Source of the DNA: Nitratireductor alexandrii
GTDB lineage: Bacteria; Pseudomonadota; Alphaproteobacteria; Rhizobiales; Rhizobiaceae
Length of the DNA stretch: 64,000 bases
Reading direction: 5' to 3'
Assembly: GCF_004000215.1 (NCBI RefSeq)
Contig: NZ_RBVY01000008.1
Location: 213,932 to 277,931 of the forward strand
Below are positions 41,614-50,708 of this stretch, one piece after another. The number at the start of each line of letters is the position of its first letter. Within the stretch, counting starts at the first letter, position 1. The position numbers and the translations under genes were made by a program. The notes under the pieces are model-generated. The model saw nothing but the letters and a program-made list of their open reading frames with translations, ran no database searches and was not told the origin of the DNA.

Positions 41614-42555
41614 ATGGCCGGCGGACGCAAGATCATTATCGATACCGATCCGGGCCAGGACGACGCGATCGCCATCCTTCTGGCGCTCGCCAGCCCCGAA
41701 CTCGACGTGCTGGGCATCACGGCGGTCGCCGGCAACGTGCCGCTGGCGCTGACGGAAAAGAACACGCGCAAGATCTGCGAGCTGGCCGGCAGGCCCGACA
41801 CGAAGGTGTTCGCCGGCGCGATCCGGCCGCTGGTGCGCGGGCTGGTCACGGCCGAACACGTGCACGGCCGTACCGGGCTCGACGGGCCCGACCTGCCCGA
41901 ACCGACCATGGCGCTGCAGGATCGCTACGCCGTCGACTTCATCGTCGACACGCTGATGGCCGAGGAGGCCGGCCAGGTGACGTTGTGCCCGCTCGGGCCG
42001 CTGACCAATATCGCGCTGGCGCTGATCCGCGAACCGCGGATCGCCCCGCGGATCCGCGAGATCGTGCTGATGGGCGGCGGGTTCTTCGAGGGCGGCAACG
42101 TCACGCCGGCCGCCGAATTCAACATCTATGTCGACCCGCACGCCGCCGACATCGTGCTTGGCGCGGGCATTCCGGTGGTGATGATGCCGCTCGACGTCAC
42201 CCACAAGGCGCTGACGACCGCCAAACGCGTGGCGCGCTTTCGCGACCTGGCCACGCCGGTCGGTGCCGCGGCCGCGGCGCTGCTGGAATTTTTCGAGCGG
42301 TTCGACGAGGAAAAATACGGCACCGATGGCGGGCCGCTGCACGACCCCTGCGTGATCGCCTATCTTCTCAGGCCGGACCTGTTCGGCGGGCGGGCATGCA
42401 ATGTCACGGTCGAGACCGCCTCGGAATTGACGATGGGCATGACCGTCGTCGACTGGTGGGGCGTCACCGATCGGCCGAAGAACGCCACGGTGATGCGCGA
42501 CATCGACGCCGACGGGTTTTTCGAGCTGCTGACCGACAGGCTGGGGCGGCTTTAG
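41614..42555 (+). CDS. Nucleoside hydrolase
   Basis: 313-aa inosine-uridine-preferring nucleoside hydrolase type. The calcium-binding DTDPGQDDAIAILLAL motif lies at residues 9-24 and the later AEFNIYVDPHAA and LHDPCVIAYLL (active-site His) blocks are intact. Releases ribose from nucleosides. Start at ATG 41614 with GGAGG 6 nt upstream. Convergent with a ribokinase gene at 43007-43900, which would use the ribose. Confidence 0.93.
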   Translation: MAGGRKIIIDTDPGQDDAIAILLALASPELDVLGITAVAGNVPLALTEKNTRKICELAGRPDTKVFAGAIRPLVRGLVTAEHVHGRTGLDGPDLPEPTMALQDRYAVDFIVDTLMAEEAGQVTLCPLGPLTNIALALIREPRIAPRIREIVLMGGGFFEGGNVTPAAEFNIYVDPHAADIVLGAGIPVVMMPLDVTHKALTTAKRVARFRDLATPVGAAAAALLEFFERFDEEKYGTDGGPLHDPCVIAYLLRPDLFGGRACNVTVETASELTMGMTVVDWWGVTDRPKNATVMRDIDADGFFELLTDRLGRL

Positions 42556-42638
42556 CACCGTTCGCTGTCGCTAGACTCGGCTGGAACCGCGCGGCGGCGG
42601 CGCCAAGCGACTGGCGTGGGGCGCGCCACGCCCCGACG

Positions 42639-43010
42639 TCAGTTCAGCGCGTAATGCGACGTGCCGTCGGGCTTGACCGTGCGCAGGATCGTCACCTTCG
42701 TTCCCGGCTCGATGTCGGGCGATCCGCTGACCACGACGGTTTGGGTGCTGTTGTCGATGCGAATGGTGATGCGCGCGCCACCGGCGGCGCCGTCCTTGGC
42801 CGGCTCGACGGCGACCACGCTGCCCAGCATTTCCATCTGTTCGAAGATCGGCTTGTTGTCCTGCATCAGCCAGATGATGATGGGGCCGGCCAGAAGTACG
42901 CCGATCAGCACCAGCGGCAAGAGCATCCTCAGGCGGGGGCGCCACCGCCCGCCGCGCCGGTCCGGCATCGGCTCCCGAAACCCGCGCGCATCGTCCCGGC
43001 CGGCAGTCAT
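42639..43010 (-). CDS. Small membrane-anchored protein of unknown function
   Basis: 123 aa: basic N-terminus, one TM helix at about 29-48 (MLLPLVLIGVLLAGPIIIWL), then an about 75-residue periplasmic part with a predicted beta-rich stretch (RITIRIDNSTQTVVVSGSPDIEPGTKVTILR). I do not recognise a family. It overlaps the ribokinase stop (ATGA) and must be translated with it, but no shared function is evident. Confidence 0.75.
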   Translation of the reverse strand: MTAGRDDARGFREPMPDRRGGRWRPRLRMLLPLVLIGVLLAGPIIIWLMQDNKPIFEQMEMLGSVVAVEPAKDGAAGGARITIRIDNSTQTVVVSGSPDIEPGTKVTILRTVKPDGTSHYALN

Positions 43011-43900
43011 AGTCGCGCCTCGACATCCCCGGCGAGCGGGATCGCGGGCTGCGCGCCCGGCTTCAGGCAGGCGAGAGAGCCGGCGACCGCGGCGCGGCGC
43101 AAGGCGGCCTCGAGCGGCTCGCCGCGTTCCAGCGCCGCGCCCAGATAACCGCAAAACGTGTCGCCGGCGCCGACCGTATCGACCGGCGTGACCGCAAGCG
43201 CGGCAACGCGGAAAAAGCCGTCCGGCGCGGCGGCAAGCACGCCCTCGCCGCCGAGCGTGACGATGACGGTGCGCCCCGTCCCGGCGGCGAAATCGCGCAT
43301 GCGCGCCTCCCGGTCTTGCCCCTTTAGGCCGAGGGCGCGCGCGCACAGGTCGAACTCGGTTTCGTTGGCCACGACATAATCGGCCAGCGCCAACAGATCG
43401 GCGGCCTCGTCGCTGTAGGGCGCGGTGTTGAGCACGGAGACCGCGCCGGCCGCGCGGGCGGCCTCGAGCCCGGCGCGGATCGTCTCGAGCGGGATCTCCT
43501 GCTGCATCAGCACCACGTCGCCCGCGCCGGGCGCGGCCTTGGAGACGTCGCCCGGCAGCACCGCCGCGTTGGCGCCGGCCACGACCGCGATCATGTTTTC
43601 CCCGTCGCCGCCGACCAGGATGAGGGCGGTGCCGGTCGAGGCGTGGGTTTCGCCGACACCCGTCAGGTCGACGCCGCCCCGCTCCAGAAGGGCCAGCGCT
43701 TCGGCGGCGAAGCCATCCTTGCCGACCGCGCCGACCATGCGCACCGCCGCGCCGGCGCGCGCGGCCGCCAGCGCCTGATTGGCGCCCTTGCCGCCGGGCG
43801 CGGTGGCGAACCCGTCCCCGGCGACCGTCTCGCCCGGACCGGGCAGGCGCCCGACCGAGGCGATCAGGTCGAGATTGATGGAACCGATGACGATGACCAA
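43007..43900 (-). CDS. rbsK: Ribokinase
   Basis: 297-aa PfkB-family sugar kinase making ribose-5-phosphate. Signature 1 APGGKGANQALAAARAG is at about 34-50; signature 2 DTVGAGDTFCGYL contains the catalytic Asp; the NETE block is also present. The start codon is TTG at 43900, supported by GGGAG 8 nt upstream; no ATG lies nearby. Together with the facing nucleoside hydrolase it would form a nucleoside salvage route. Confidence 0.93.
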   Translation of the reverse strand: MVIVIGSINLDLIASVGRLPGPGETVAGDGFATAPGGKGANQALAAARAGAAVRMVGAVGKDGFAAEALALLERGGVDLTGVGETHASTGTALILVGGDGENMIAVVAGANAAVLPGDVSKAAPGAGDVVLMQQEIPLETIRAGLEAARAAGAVSVLNTAPYSDEAADLLALADYVVANETEFDLCARALGLKGQDREARMRDFAAGTGRTVIVTLGGEGVLAAAPDGFFRVAALAVTPVDTVGAGDTFCGYLGAALERGEPLEAALRRAAVAGSLACLKPGAQPAIPLAGDVEARL

Positions 43901-44040
43901 CAGACGTCTCCCGCAAACCGGCGGCGACGCTAGCGCATCAATCGCTAAAAAGGAATCGGCACGATCGCCCTACGTGGCGTGTAGCTTAACGAGAGCTGAC
44001 CTGCGATGCGCGCGGCGCTGTCGGCACCGCGCGGCCAAGC

Positions 44041-44919
44041 CTATGCGGCGGTCTGGCCGGCCTCCCAGCCGAGGATGGCGCGCTTGCGCGTCAGGCCCCA
44101 ATGATAGCCGGTCAGCGCCCCCGACTTGCCGAGCGCGCGATGGCAGGGCACGACGAAGGAGAGCGGATTGGCGCCGACGGCCGCGCCGACGGCACGGCTT
44201 GCCTTGGGCGCGCCGATTTCGGTGGCGATCGCCGAATAGGGTTTCGCCCGGCCCATCGGAATGCGCAGCAACGCCTCCCAGACCCGGACCTGGAAATCGG
44301 TGCCGATCAGCACGACCCGCAACGGCTCTTCCTGCCGCCAGCGCTGCGGATCGAAGATGCGCCCGGCATAGGGCGCGGTCGCGGCCATGTCCTCGACATA
44401 GGTGGCGTTCGGCCAGCGGCCCGCCATGTCGTCGAGGGCGGCGCGCTCGCCGCCGGCGTCGCAAAAGGCAAGGCCGGCCAGGCCGCGCTCGGTCGCCATG
44501 ACCAGCGCGATGCCGAACGGCGAGACGTGGAAGCCGTAGCGGATCGTCAGGCCGGCGCCGCGCGTCTTGTAGTTGCCCGGCGACATCGCCTCGTGGGTGA
44601 CGAACAGGTCGTGCAGCCGCCCGGGGCCCGACATGCCGAGCTCGAGCGCGGTTTCCAGAAGCGGCGCGCCCTCGTCCAGAAGCCGGCGCGCATGGTCGAG
44701 TGTGACCGCCTGCAAAAACGCCTTCGGCGAGAGCCCGGCCCAGCGGGTGAACAGTTTCTGCAGCCCGGTCGGCGTCTCGCCGACCTCGGCGGCCAGCGCG
44801 TCGAGGGACGGCTGGTCGCGATAGTCGAGGCTGATCTTTTCGATAACGCGGCGCACGATCTCGTAGTCGCCGCCTTCGGGGGTGATGTCGCGTTCGAGGA
44901 TCGCGGTGTGAGCGTTCAT
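44041..44919 (-). CDS. AraC-type HTH plus methylated-DNA-cysteine methyltransferase (Ada-like)
   Basis: 292 aa. An AraC-type HTH (about 30-115: LDALAAEVGETPTGLQKLFTRWAGLSPKAFLQ) is joined to an O6-alkylguanine transferase domain with active Cys259 in VVPCHRALGKSGALTGYHWG. The Ada N-terminal zinc/phosphotriester domain is absent, so this is the split Ada form. It should repair O6-methylguanine and may regulate repair genes. ATG at 44919 with AAGGAG 8 nt upstream. Confidence 0.93.
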   Translation of the reverse strand: MNAHTAILERDITPEGGDYEIVRRVIEKISLDYRDQPSLDALAAEVGETPTGLQKLFTRWAGLSPKAFLQAVTLDHARRLLDEGAPLLETALELGMSGPGRLHDLFVTHEAMSPGNYKTRGAGLTIRYGFHVSPFGIALVMATERGLAGLAFCDAGGERAALDDMAGRWPNATYVEDMAATAPYAGRIFDPQRWRQEEPLRVVLIGTDFQVRVWEALLRIPMGRAKPYSAIATEIGAPKASRAVGAAVGANPLSFVVPCHRALGKSGALTGYHWGLTRKRAILGWEAGQTAA

Positions 44920-44999
44920 GGTCAGGTCTCCTTGAGCGCCACTATCGTTCTGCCGCATCACGATCTCCACCCGATTCCTGACAAGTCGCGGCGCCGCCG

Positions 45000-45485
45000 T
45001 CAGCGCATCTTGGCGTTCGCCAGGGCGCGGCCGAATTCGGTCGCGAAACTTTCGCGGTCGTCCGGGTTGAGAAAGCCGCCGAGCGACACCCGCCGTCCCT
45101 GCCCCTCGACCGCCATCCCGGTTATGCCGATCTCGTCGTGGCGGGCAACCGAAAACCGGGCCCAGAACGGGTTGAACCGATGTTCCTCCGTGCGCCCGGA
45201 CGGCGCGGTCTTGCGGATCGCGACGCGCGTGCGCGACACCGACACTTCCTCGCGGGCGCGGGCGGCGCGATAGTTGAGGCGAAAGGCGATGTAGAGCGCC
45301 AGAATATCGAGCCCGAAAAAGCCGACGACCGGCCAAGCCCCGGCGGCGAGGAAAAACAGGCCGACAGCCCCCCATCCCGCCACCAGCGCCCCCATCAGCA
45401 GCAGGAAGCCGGTCCGGCCGAGCGAGCGGTGCGGCGTCAGCAGCGCCTTGAAGAAAGGTTCGTCCGCGGCATAGGTTTCGCTCAT
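45000..45485 (-). CDS. DUF2244-family membrane protein
   Basis: 161 aa with two TM helices (about 25-45 and 50-68) and a cytoplasmic C-terminal half (VRIRKTAPSG-like VAIRKTAPSGRTEEHRFNPFWARF), the DUF2244 plan. Function unknown. The gene next to nth is the common alphaproteobacterial order. The ATG at 45485 has no ribosome site; a TATAAT lies 7-8 nt upstream, so the mRNA may be leaderless. Confidence 0.85.
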   Translation of the reverse strand: MSETYAADEPFFKALLTPHRSLGRTGFLLLMGALVAGWGAVGLFFLAAGAWPVVGFFGLDILALYIAFRLNYRAARAREEVSVSRTRVAIRKTAPSGRTEEHRFNPFWARFSVARHDEIGITGMAVEGQGRRVSLGGFLNPDDRESFATEFGRALANAKMR

Positions 45486-45492
45486 GAGAGGG

Positions 45493-45498
45493 ATTATA
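45493..45498. promoter_or_regulatory. Shared -10 element between DUF2244 gene and nth
   Basis: The hexamer reads TATAAT leftward (for the DUF2244 gene) and ATTATA rightward, with an overlapping TTATAG for nth. Only 21 bp separate the two start codons, so transcription starts must fall at or very near the ATGs on both sides. Confidence 0.5.
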
Positions 45499-45506
45499 GA
45501 GCCTTC

Positions 45507-46253
45507 ATGCTGAAGCCAAAGGACAAAAAGGCCGCACGCGCGCCGGCCGGTGCCAAGATGCCGCGCAAAAGGCGCCGCTCGCTCTATGCGCCGGACGAGG
45601 TGCGCGAGATTTTCCGCCGTTTCGCGGTGCAGCGCCCCGAGCCGAAGGGCGAGCTCGATCACGTCAACGCCTTCACGCTGCTGGTCGCGGTGGTGCTGTC
45701 GGCCCAGGCGACCGATATCGGCGTCAACAAGGCGACGCGCGGGCTGTTCGCCGTCGCCGACACGCCGCAAAAGATGCTGGCGCTCGGCGAGGACAGGGTC
45801 GGCGACCATATCCGCACGATCGGGCTGTGGCGCAACAAGGCCAAGAACGTGATCGCGCTGTCGCAAGCGCTGATTCGCGACCATGACGGCCAGGTGCCCG
45901 CCGACCGCGACCAGTTGACGAAACTGCCGGGCGTCGGCCGCAAGACCGCCAACGTGGTACTGAACATGGCGTTCGGGCAGCCGACATTCGCCGTCGACAC
46001 CCATATATTGCGGATCGGCAACCGGCTGGGGCTGGCGCCCGGCAAGACGCCGGACGAGGTCGAGAAGCGGTTTTTGGACATCATTCCCGAAGACTATCTG
46101 CGCCACGCCCACCATTGGCTGATCCTGCACGGGCGCTACGTGTGCAAGGCGCGCAAACCCGAATGCGAGCGCTGCGTGATCGCCGATTTGTGCAAGGCCG
46201 CCGAAAAGACCAGCGCGATCCCCGCTCCGCTCGTGGAAGCCGAAACCGGCTGA
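45507..46253 (+). CDS. nth: Endonuclease III
   Basis: 248-aa DNA glycosylase/AP lyase for oxidised pyrimidines. Catalytic Lys146 in LPGVGRKTANVVL and Asp164 in VDTHI; the C-terminal 4Fe-4S ligands follow C-x6-C-x2-C-x5-C. The first 27 residues are basic and not part of the core fold. ATG at 45507 is only 21 bp from the divergent DUF2244 start and has no clear ribosome site. Confidence 0.96.
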   Translation: MLKPKDKKAARAPAGAKMPRKRRRSLYAPDEVREIFRRFAVQRPEPKGELDHVNAFTLLVAVVLSAQATDIGVNKATRGLFAVADTPQKMLALGEDRVGDHIRTIGLWRNKAKNVIALSQALIRDHDGQVPADRDQLTKLPGVGRKTANVVLNMAFGQPTFAVDTHILRIGNRLGLAPGKTPDEVEKRFLDIIPEDYLRHAHHWLILHGRYVCKARKPECERCVIADLCKAAEKTSAIPAPLVEAETG

Positions 46254-46511
46254 ACGGGCCTCAAACGGCTTGGGAACGGCCTTCCTTGCACTTCGCGGCC
46301 GGATGGACTACATCGTGCCCACATCCCGATTGCCCGGCGTATGCGCAGACGGTCCTCGACCGTGCCACGCCAGCCCGATGAGAGGCGAAGGCTTTCGTTT
46401 CGCCCCCGGGAAGGGAAACCGTTCCGTGTCGGACCAGTTCAGGACGCGGGCCAAACCGGCCGCAAGGCTGTTTGCAACCAGCGACGCTGTCGCGCAGACG
46501 AAGGAAGACCA

Positions 46512-46805
46512 TTGCAGGTACTTGTCAGAGACAACAATGTCGAGCAGGCGCTCAAGGTGCTGAAGAAGAAGATGCAGCGCGAGGGCGTGTTTCGCGAGAT
46601 GAAGGCGCGCCGGTCCTACGAGAAGCCGTCGCAGCGCCGCGCGCGCGAAAAGGCCGAAGCCGTTCGGCGCTCGCGCAAGGCCGCGCGCAAGCTGGCGCAG
46701 CGCGAAGGCCTGTTGCCCGGACCGAAGAAGAAGCCGCGTCCCGTGCGCCCGGGCGCACCCCGCCCCCAGGCTGCCGGCGCCGCCGCGACGCCGAATCAGG
46801 CCTGA
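46512..46805 (+). CDS. rpsU: 30S ribosomal protein S21
   Basis: 97-aa bS21 with the conserved [19 protein letters not shown] N-terminus (here [15 protein letters not shown]) and the [18 protein letters not shown] basic helix, plus an Ala/Pro-rich tail. The only start that gives the conserved N-terminus is TTG at 46512, with AAGGAAG 5 nt upstream. An upstream ATG in the same frame (46341) would add 57 unrelated residues. A terminator hairpin follows. Confidence 0.93.
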   Translation: MQVLVRDNNVEQALKVLKKKMQREGVFREMKARRSYEKPSQRRAREKAEAVRRSRKAARKLAQREGLLPGPKKKPRPVRPGAPRPQAAGAAATPNQA

Positions 46806-46834
46806 GCCAACCTTTTTACGGCTGAAAAATCGAT

Positions 46835-46875
46835 CGGGCCGCGCGCCTCCCGGACGGAGGCCGCGGCCCGTTTTT
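46835..46875 (+). terminator. Rho-independent terminator of rpsU
   Basis: Stem CGGGCCGCGCGCCTCC against GGAGGCCGCGGCCCG with a short loop, followed by TTTTT. It lies 30 bp after the rpsU stop and is the clearest intrinsic terminator in the window. Confidence 0.88.
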
Positions 46876-46935
46876 CGTTGCGCGGGCCCACGCGCCCAGA
46901 TTACCCGTGCGCGGCGGTGTCAGGCAGGTTCCAAA

Positions 46936-46997
46936 CCGTTTCCAGGCGAAGCGGAAGCCGGCTCGCCGTTTAAAAACGCGTTAAAACAATCGATTAG
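46936..46997 (+). repeat. Dispersed palindromic intergenic repeat, copy C
   Basis: CCGTTTCCAGGCGAAGCGG, then AAGCCGGCTCGCCGTTT, then AAAAACGCGTTAAAACAATCG. It lies between the rpsU terminator and the IS3 remnant; the IS remnant starts at or just after its tail. Confidence 0.8.
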
Positions 46998-47990
46998 AGT
47001 ATCGACTATGATCCACCAATGGAAGCGGGGCCTACTGGGGGTAGTGGGTCAGTTCGAACGCGGAGGCCGCAAGAAGCCCGAGAGCGACGAGGAGCAGGTG
47101 AAGGAGCTCCAAGCCGAGATTGGGGAGCTGGCGGTGGCCAACTCTTTTTTGGAACGAAAGCTGAAGCCCTGGGCGGGAAGTGAGGCGCGGTATGATCGAG
47201 CCTGACCACCCGGAACTGTCCATCGGGCAGCAGTGCAAACTGCTGTCGATCGCACGCTCCTTCTTCCACTGCACCCCAAGGGCGAGACCGATCAAAACCT
47301 TGACCTGATGCGGCGGATCGACGAGCAGTTCCTGGAAACACCCATCTTCGGTGTCCGGCAGATGACCTGGCACTTGCGAAACGACGGCCACTCGGTGGAC
47401 GAGAAGCGTATCCGGCGGCTGATGCGCCTGATAGGGCTTATGCCGATCTTCCAGAAGCCCAACACAAGCAGGCCAGCAAAGGGCGCAAGACCTTTCCCTG
47501 CCTGCTCAGAGGCCTGCGCGTGGATCGCCCGAACCAGGTCTGGTGCTTGGACATCACTTATCTGTCCATGCTCCGCAGGTTCCTCTACCTGGTGGTAGTC
47601 ATGGACTGGCACACTCGCAAGGTTCTACCTGGCGCATCTCGAACACGCAGGCGGCCGACTTCTGTGTCAGAGCGTTGAACGAGGCCATCCACAAGTTCGG
47701 CCCGGCCGAGATAATGAATACCGATCAAGGATCTCAGTACACGTCCTTCGCCTGGACCGATCGGCTCCGCCGATCCGGCGTGCGTATCTCGATGGATGGG
47801 CGAGGCCGGTTCCTGGACAACATCTTTATCGAGAGGCTGTGGCGCACCCTGAAATACGAGTACGTCTTCCTGCACGCCTGGGAGACAGGATCGGTGACTA
47901 AACGCGGTTCTTGGCCAGCCTCGTGACGTGGAACTCGGGGCGCTTGCCGTTTATCGCCGATGCACCCGGTTCAACGGAGTCTCGACAAGC
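46998..47990 (+). mobile_element. IS3-family insertion sequence, decayed
   Basis: A remnant in pieces. 47008-47205 matches the C-terminal half of an IS3 orfA (FERGGRKKPESDEE, ELAVANSFLERKLKPW), without its helix-turn-helix. OrfB begins at 47191 (MIEPDHPELS) and is then broken by at least three frame changes: near 47275 (to DLMRRIDEQFLETPIFGVRQMTWHL), near 47490 (SRPAKG to VDRPNQVWCLDITY) and near 47620 (to ISNTQAADFCVRALNEAIHKFG). The DDE core is recognisable (NTDQGSQYTSFAWTDRLRRSG, FIERLWRTLKYEYVFLHAWE) but scattered over three frames. Not able to make transposase. Exact ends not found. Confidence 0.88.
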
Positions 47991-48353
47991 TGCTAGCCGC
48001 GTTGCTCGCGATAGGCTTAGCTCTGCCGCTTCTAGCTAGGAATCGAAATGTCATGCTTGGCCTTCTGGCGGTTGAGACGCTCAGATGAAGGACGGCACGG
48101 CCGGTAATGGCTGGACTGAGCACGCTCATGGCCGGACACCCACAATTTTCTTCGCCTTGGGGGTATCAAAGACAGAAGCTCTTCAAGTCAGAGTTCAGGT
48201 CAACCTTAAAGTCAGCCGATCCAGGCGAGCGGCTCAGGCTTCCCACCCGGCTTGTTGCCGGTGGCAACGCGCCGCTGTGGCGGCTCGCAGGAAACGGGTG
48301 GCAGGGTGCGCGCCGCCGTCGCAGGGTCGCTCGCGTCTCAAGAGGCTTCCTGC
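47991..48353. other. Intergenic stretch between IS3 remnant and lysE-type gene
   Basis: About 360 bp with no believable gene. The first half is less GC-rich than the surroundings and probably contains the outer end of the decayed IS3 copy; the second half is ordinary leader of the LysE-family gene (AGAGG near 48341). Nothing further recognised. Confidence 0.4.
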
Positions 48354-48950
48354 ATGATCGAATTGACGGTGGCGCTTGTCGTCTTTCTCTTCCCGCTCGC
48401 CTACAGTCCCGGCCCCGGCAACATGTTTTTTGCCGCCTACGGCGCGCGCTTCGGGGTGCGCGCCACCCTGCCCGCCACGACCGGCTACCATGTCGCAACC
48501 TGGCTGGTGACGGTTGCGATCGGTTTCGGGTTCGCGGTCGCCATCCGACACGCGCCCGGGCTTTTCTTGGCGATAAAATGGGTCGGCGCGGCCTACGTTT
48601 TCTCTCTGGCGTGGACCTTTTTGCGGGCCGGCCTCATCGCGGGCGTGCAGGAAGCCCGCCCTGCCGGCTTCCTCGACGGCGTCATTTTGCTGGCGCTCAA
48701 TCCGAAGGCCTATCTGATCATCGCGCTGATGTTCACGCAGTTCCTGAGCGAGGCGCAGGGCAATCGCACCATGCTGGTCCTGTGGATCGCCACCGTCTTC
48801 ACCCTGAACAATCTCGCCGCCTTCCTGGCCTGGACCGCGGTCGGCGAGCGCATCGCGGCGCGCCTGCGCCGGGAATCGAGTTCCAGGGCGATCAACCTGA
48901 TCTTCGCCACCGTTCTGGCCGCGGTGGCGGTCTGGATGATGCTGCGATAG
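48354..48950 (+). CDS. LysE/RhtB-family exporter
   Basis: 198-aa membrane protein with five to six TM helices and the family N-terminus (FLFPLAYSPGPGNMFFAAYGARFG) and NPKAYLIIALMF block. LysE/RhtB proteins export amino acids or related compounds; the substrate is not decided. ATG at 48354 with AGAGG upstream. Confidence 0.88.
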   Translation: MIELTVALVVFLFPLAYSPGPGNMFFAAYGARFGVRATLPATTGYHVATWLVTVAIGFGFAVAIRHAPGLFLAIKWVGAAYVFSLAWTFLRAGLIAGVQEARPAGFLDGVILLALNPKAYLIIALMFTQFLSEAQGNRTMLVLWIATVFTLNNLAAFLAWTAVGERIAARLRRESSSRAINLIFATVLAAVAVWMMLR

Positions 48951-49029
48951 GCTGCGCGGCCAGGCCGCTCCCCGCGCGAGGGGGCGGGTTTTCAGCCGCC
49001 GCCCGCCGAGGCGAGACCGGGATTTGCCG

Positions 49030-49749
49030 ATGACGTACGATCGGGAGAGGGAGATCGCGAGCAGTTGGGAGCGCAATGCCGGCGCGTGGTCGCGGGCGAT
49101 CGCCGAAAACCGGATCGCAAGCAGACGCGCCGGCACCGACCGGGCGATGGTGGAGACGATCGCCCGGCTGCGGCCGCGGCGCGTGCTCGACCTGGGTTGC
49201 GGCGAGGGCTGGCTGACGCGGGCGCTCGTCGAGCGCCTGGGCTGCCGGGTCGTCGGCGCCGACGGAAGCCGCGATCTGGTCGAGACCGCGCGGCGTCTCG
49301 ACCCCGGCTCGACCTATCTCCACCTGTCCTACGAGGCGATCATCGCCGAGCCCGCGCGCCTGCCGGAGGCGGTCGACCTGATCGCCTGCAATTTCGCGCT
49401 TTTCGGCCAGGCCCTCTCGCCGCTGCTTGCAGCGCTCACGTCCGCGCTGGCGCCCGGCGGGGCGATCGTCATCCAGACCCTGCATCCCTGGCAAAGCCGT
49501 CCCGGCGGGCGCTATCGCGACGGCTGGCAAACGGAGACCTTCGCCGCTCTCGGCGGCGAGGCCTGGGACGCGATGCCCTGGTACTTCCGCACGCTTGCGT
49601 CGTGGACCGGCGAACTGGGCACGGCCGGGCTGGCCGTGGTCGAGATCGTCGAGCCGGTGGGGGCGGATGGCGGCGATCCGCTGTCGCTGATCCTGATCTG
49701 CAGACGGGCCGCCGGCCCGGGCCCTGGCGCGACGTCGCGGGCGGCGTGA
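49030..49749 (+). CDS. Class I SAM-dependent methyltransferase
   Basis: 239 aa with the SAM loop RVLDLGCGEGWLTRALVER (about residues 51-69), an acidic VVGADGS and a UbiE/Methyltransf_11-like layout; target unknown. A TTG two codons before the ATG at 49030 could also serve as start. It is followed by a phzF-family gene 60 bp downstream on the same strand. Confidence 0.86.
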   Translation: MTYDREREIASSWERNAGAWSRAIAENRIASRRAGTDRAMVETIARLRPRRVLDLGCGEGWLTRALVERLGCRVVGADGSRDLVETARRLDPGSTYLHLSYEAIIAEPARLPEAVDLIACNFALFGQALSPLLAALTSALAPGGAIVIQTLHPWQSRPGGRYRDGWQTETFAALGGEAWDAMPWYFRTLASWTGELGTAGLAVVEIVEPVGADGGDPLSLILICRRAAGPGPGATSRAA

Positions 49750-49809
49750 GCCTATGAAACCGCTCCCCGACCTGGCATGGCTGGACCGCGACCACGGAGA
49801 ACACCGGCG

Positions 49810-50610
49810 ATGTTGATGTATCAGGTCGATGCCTTCTCCGACCGTGTGTTCGGCGGCAATCCGGCCGCGGTCCTGGTTTTGGAACGCTGGCCGCCGGACC
49901 CGCTCATGCAGGCGATCGCGGACGAGAACAATCTGGCCGAAACGGCGTTCGCCTGCCCGGACGGGTCGCCGGAGCGCTGGAAGCTGCGCTGGTTCAGCCC
50001 GGTTCACGAAGTGGATTTTTGCGGGCATGCCACGCTGGCGACCGCGCATGTGCTTTTCAGCCGGCGCCCAACGACGGGGCCGCTGCGCTTTTCAACGCGC
50101 GCGGGAACCTTACGCGTGACCCGCGGCGAGGACGGCTACCGGCTCGATCTGCCGCGCTTCGACCCGCAACCGCTGACGGCCTTGCCGGACGCACTCGACG
50201 GGGTCTTCGACCGGGCGCCCGTCGCGGTCTTCCGAAATTTCGAGAACATTTTCGCCGAGCTCGAGGACGAGACGGCGGTGCGCAGCTTCGTTCCCGACCT
50301 CGCCCGGATCGCGCGCCTGTTCCCGATGGGCCTGGCGATCACCGCCAAGGGCGGCGCGCACGATTTCGTGTCGCGCTATTTCGCGCCCGGCGCCGGCATT
50401 CCCGAGGATCCGGTGACCGGCTCGATCCACGCCACGCTTGTGCCCTACTGGGCCGAACGCCTCGGCAAGCCGCGGCTGGCGGCCTTCCAGGCGTCGCGGC
50501 GCGGCGGCCGCCTTGCCTGCCTGCTCGACGGCGAGCGGGTGTTGATTGCCGGCCAGGCCGTGACATTCATGACGGCCGAGATCGATCTCGGAGACGGCGC
50601 CGGGTTTTGA
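49810..50610 (+). CDS. PhzF-family isomerase
   Basis: 266-aa PhzF/diaminopimelate epimerase fold. The catalytic Glu44 is in NNLAETAF; the HEVDFCGHATLATAH and GIPEDPVTGSIH blocks are intact. Full length; the precise substrate is unknown. ATG at 49810 with GGAGAA 8 nt upstream. Confidence 0.91.
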   Translation: MLMYQVDAFSDRVFGGNPAAVLVLERWPPDPLMQAIADENNLAETAFACPDGSPERWKLRWFSPVHEVDFCGHATLATAHVLFSRRPTTGPLRFSTRAGTLRVTRGEDGYRLDLPRFDPQPLTALPDALDGVFDRAPVAVFRNFENIFAELEDETAVRSFVPDLARIARLFPMGLAITAKGGAHDFVSRYFAPGAGIPEDPVTGSIHATLVPYWAERLGKPRLAAFQASRRGGRLACLLDGERVLIAGQAVTFMTAEIDLGDGAGF

Positions 50611-50708
50611 CCACGCGCCACCGCGCCCGGCGCCGCCAACGTCGCCGTTGCGTCCGGTCGGAACATTCGTGCCGGTCGGGCGTTTTCAAGGGCGAAAGGA
50701 GGCACGAC

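Noticed and set aside
43970..44040. Possible tRNA in a short intergenic patch with TAGCTTAACGAGAGCTGA
   Set aside because: No cloverleaf with acceptor and T arms can be drawn; only one short stem exists.
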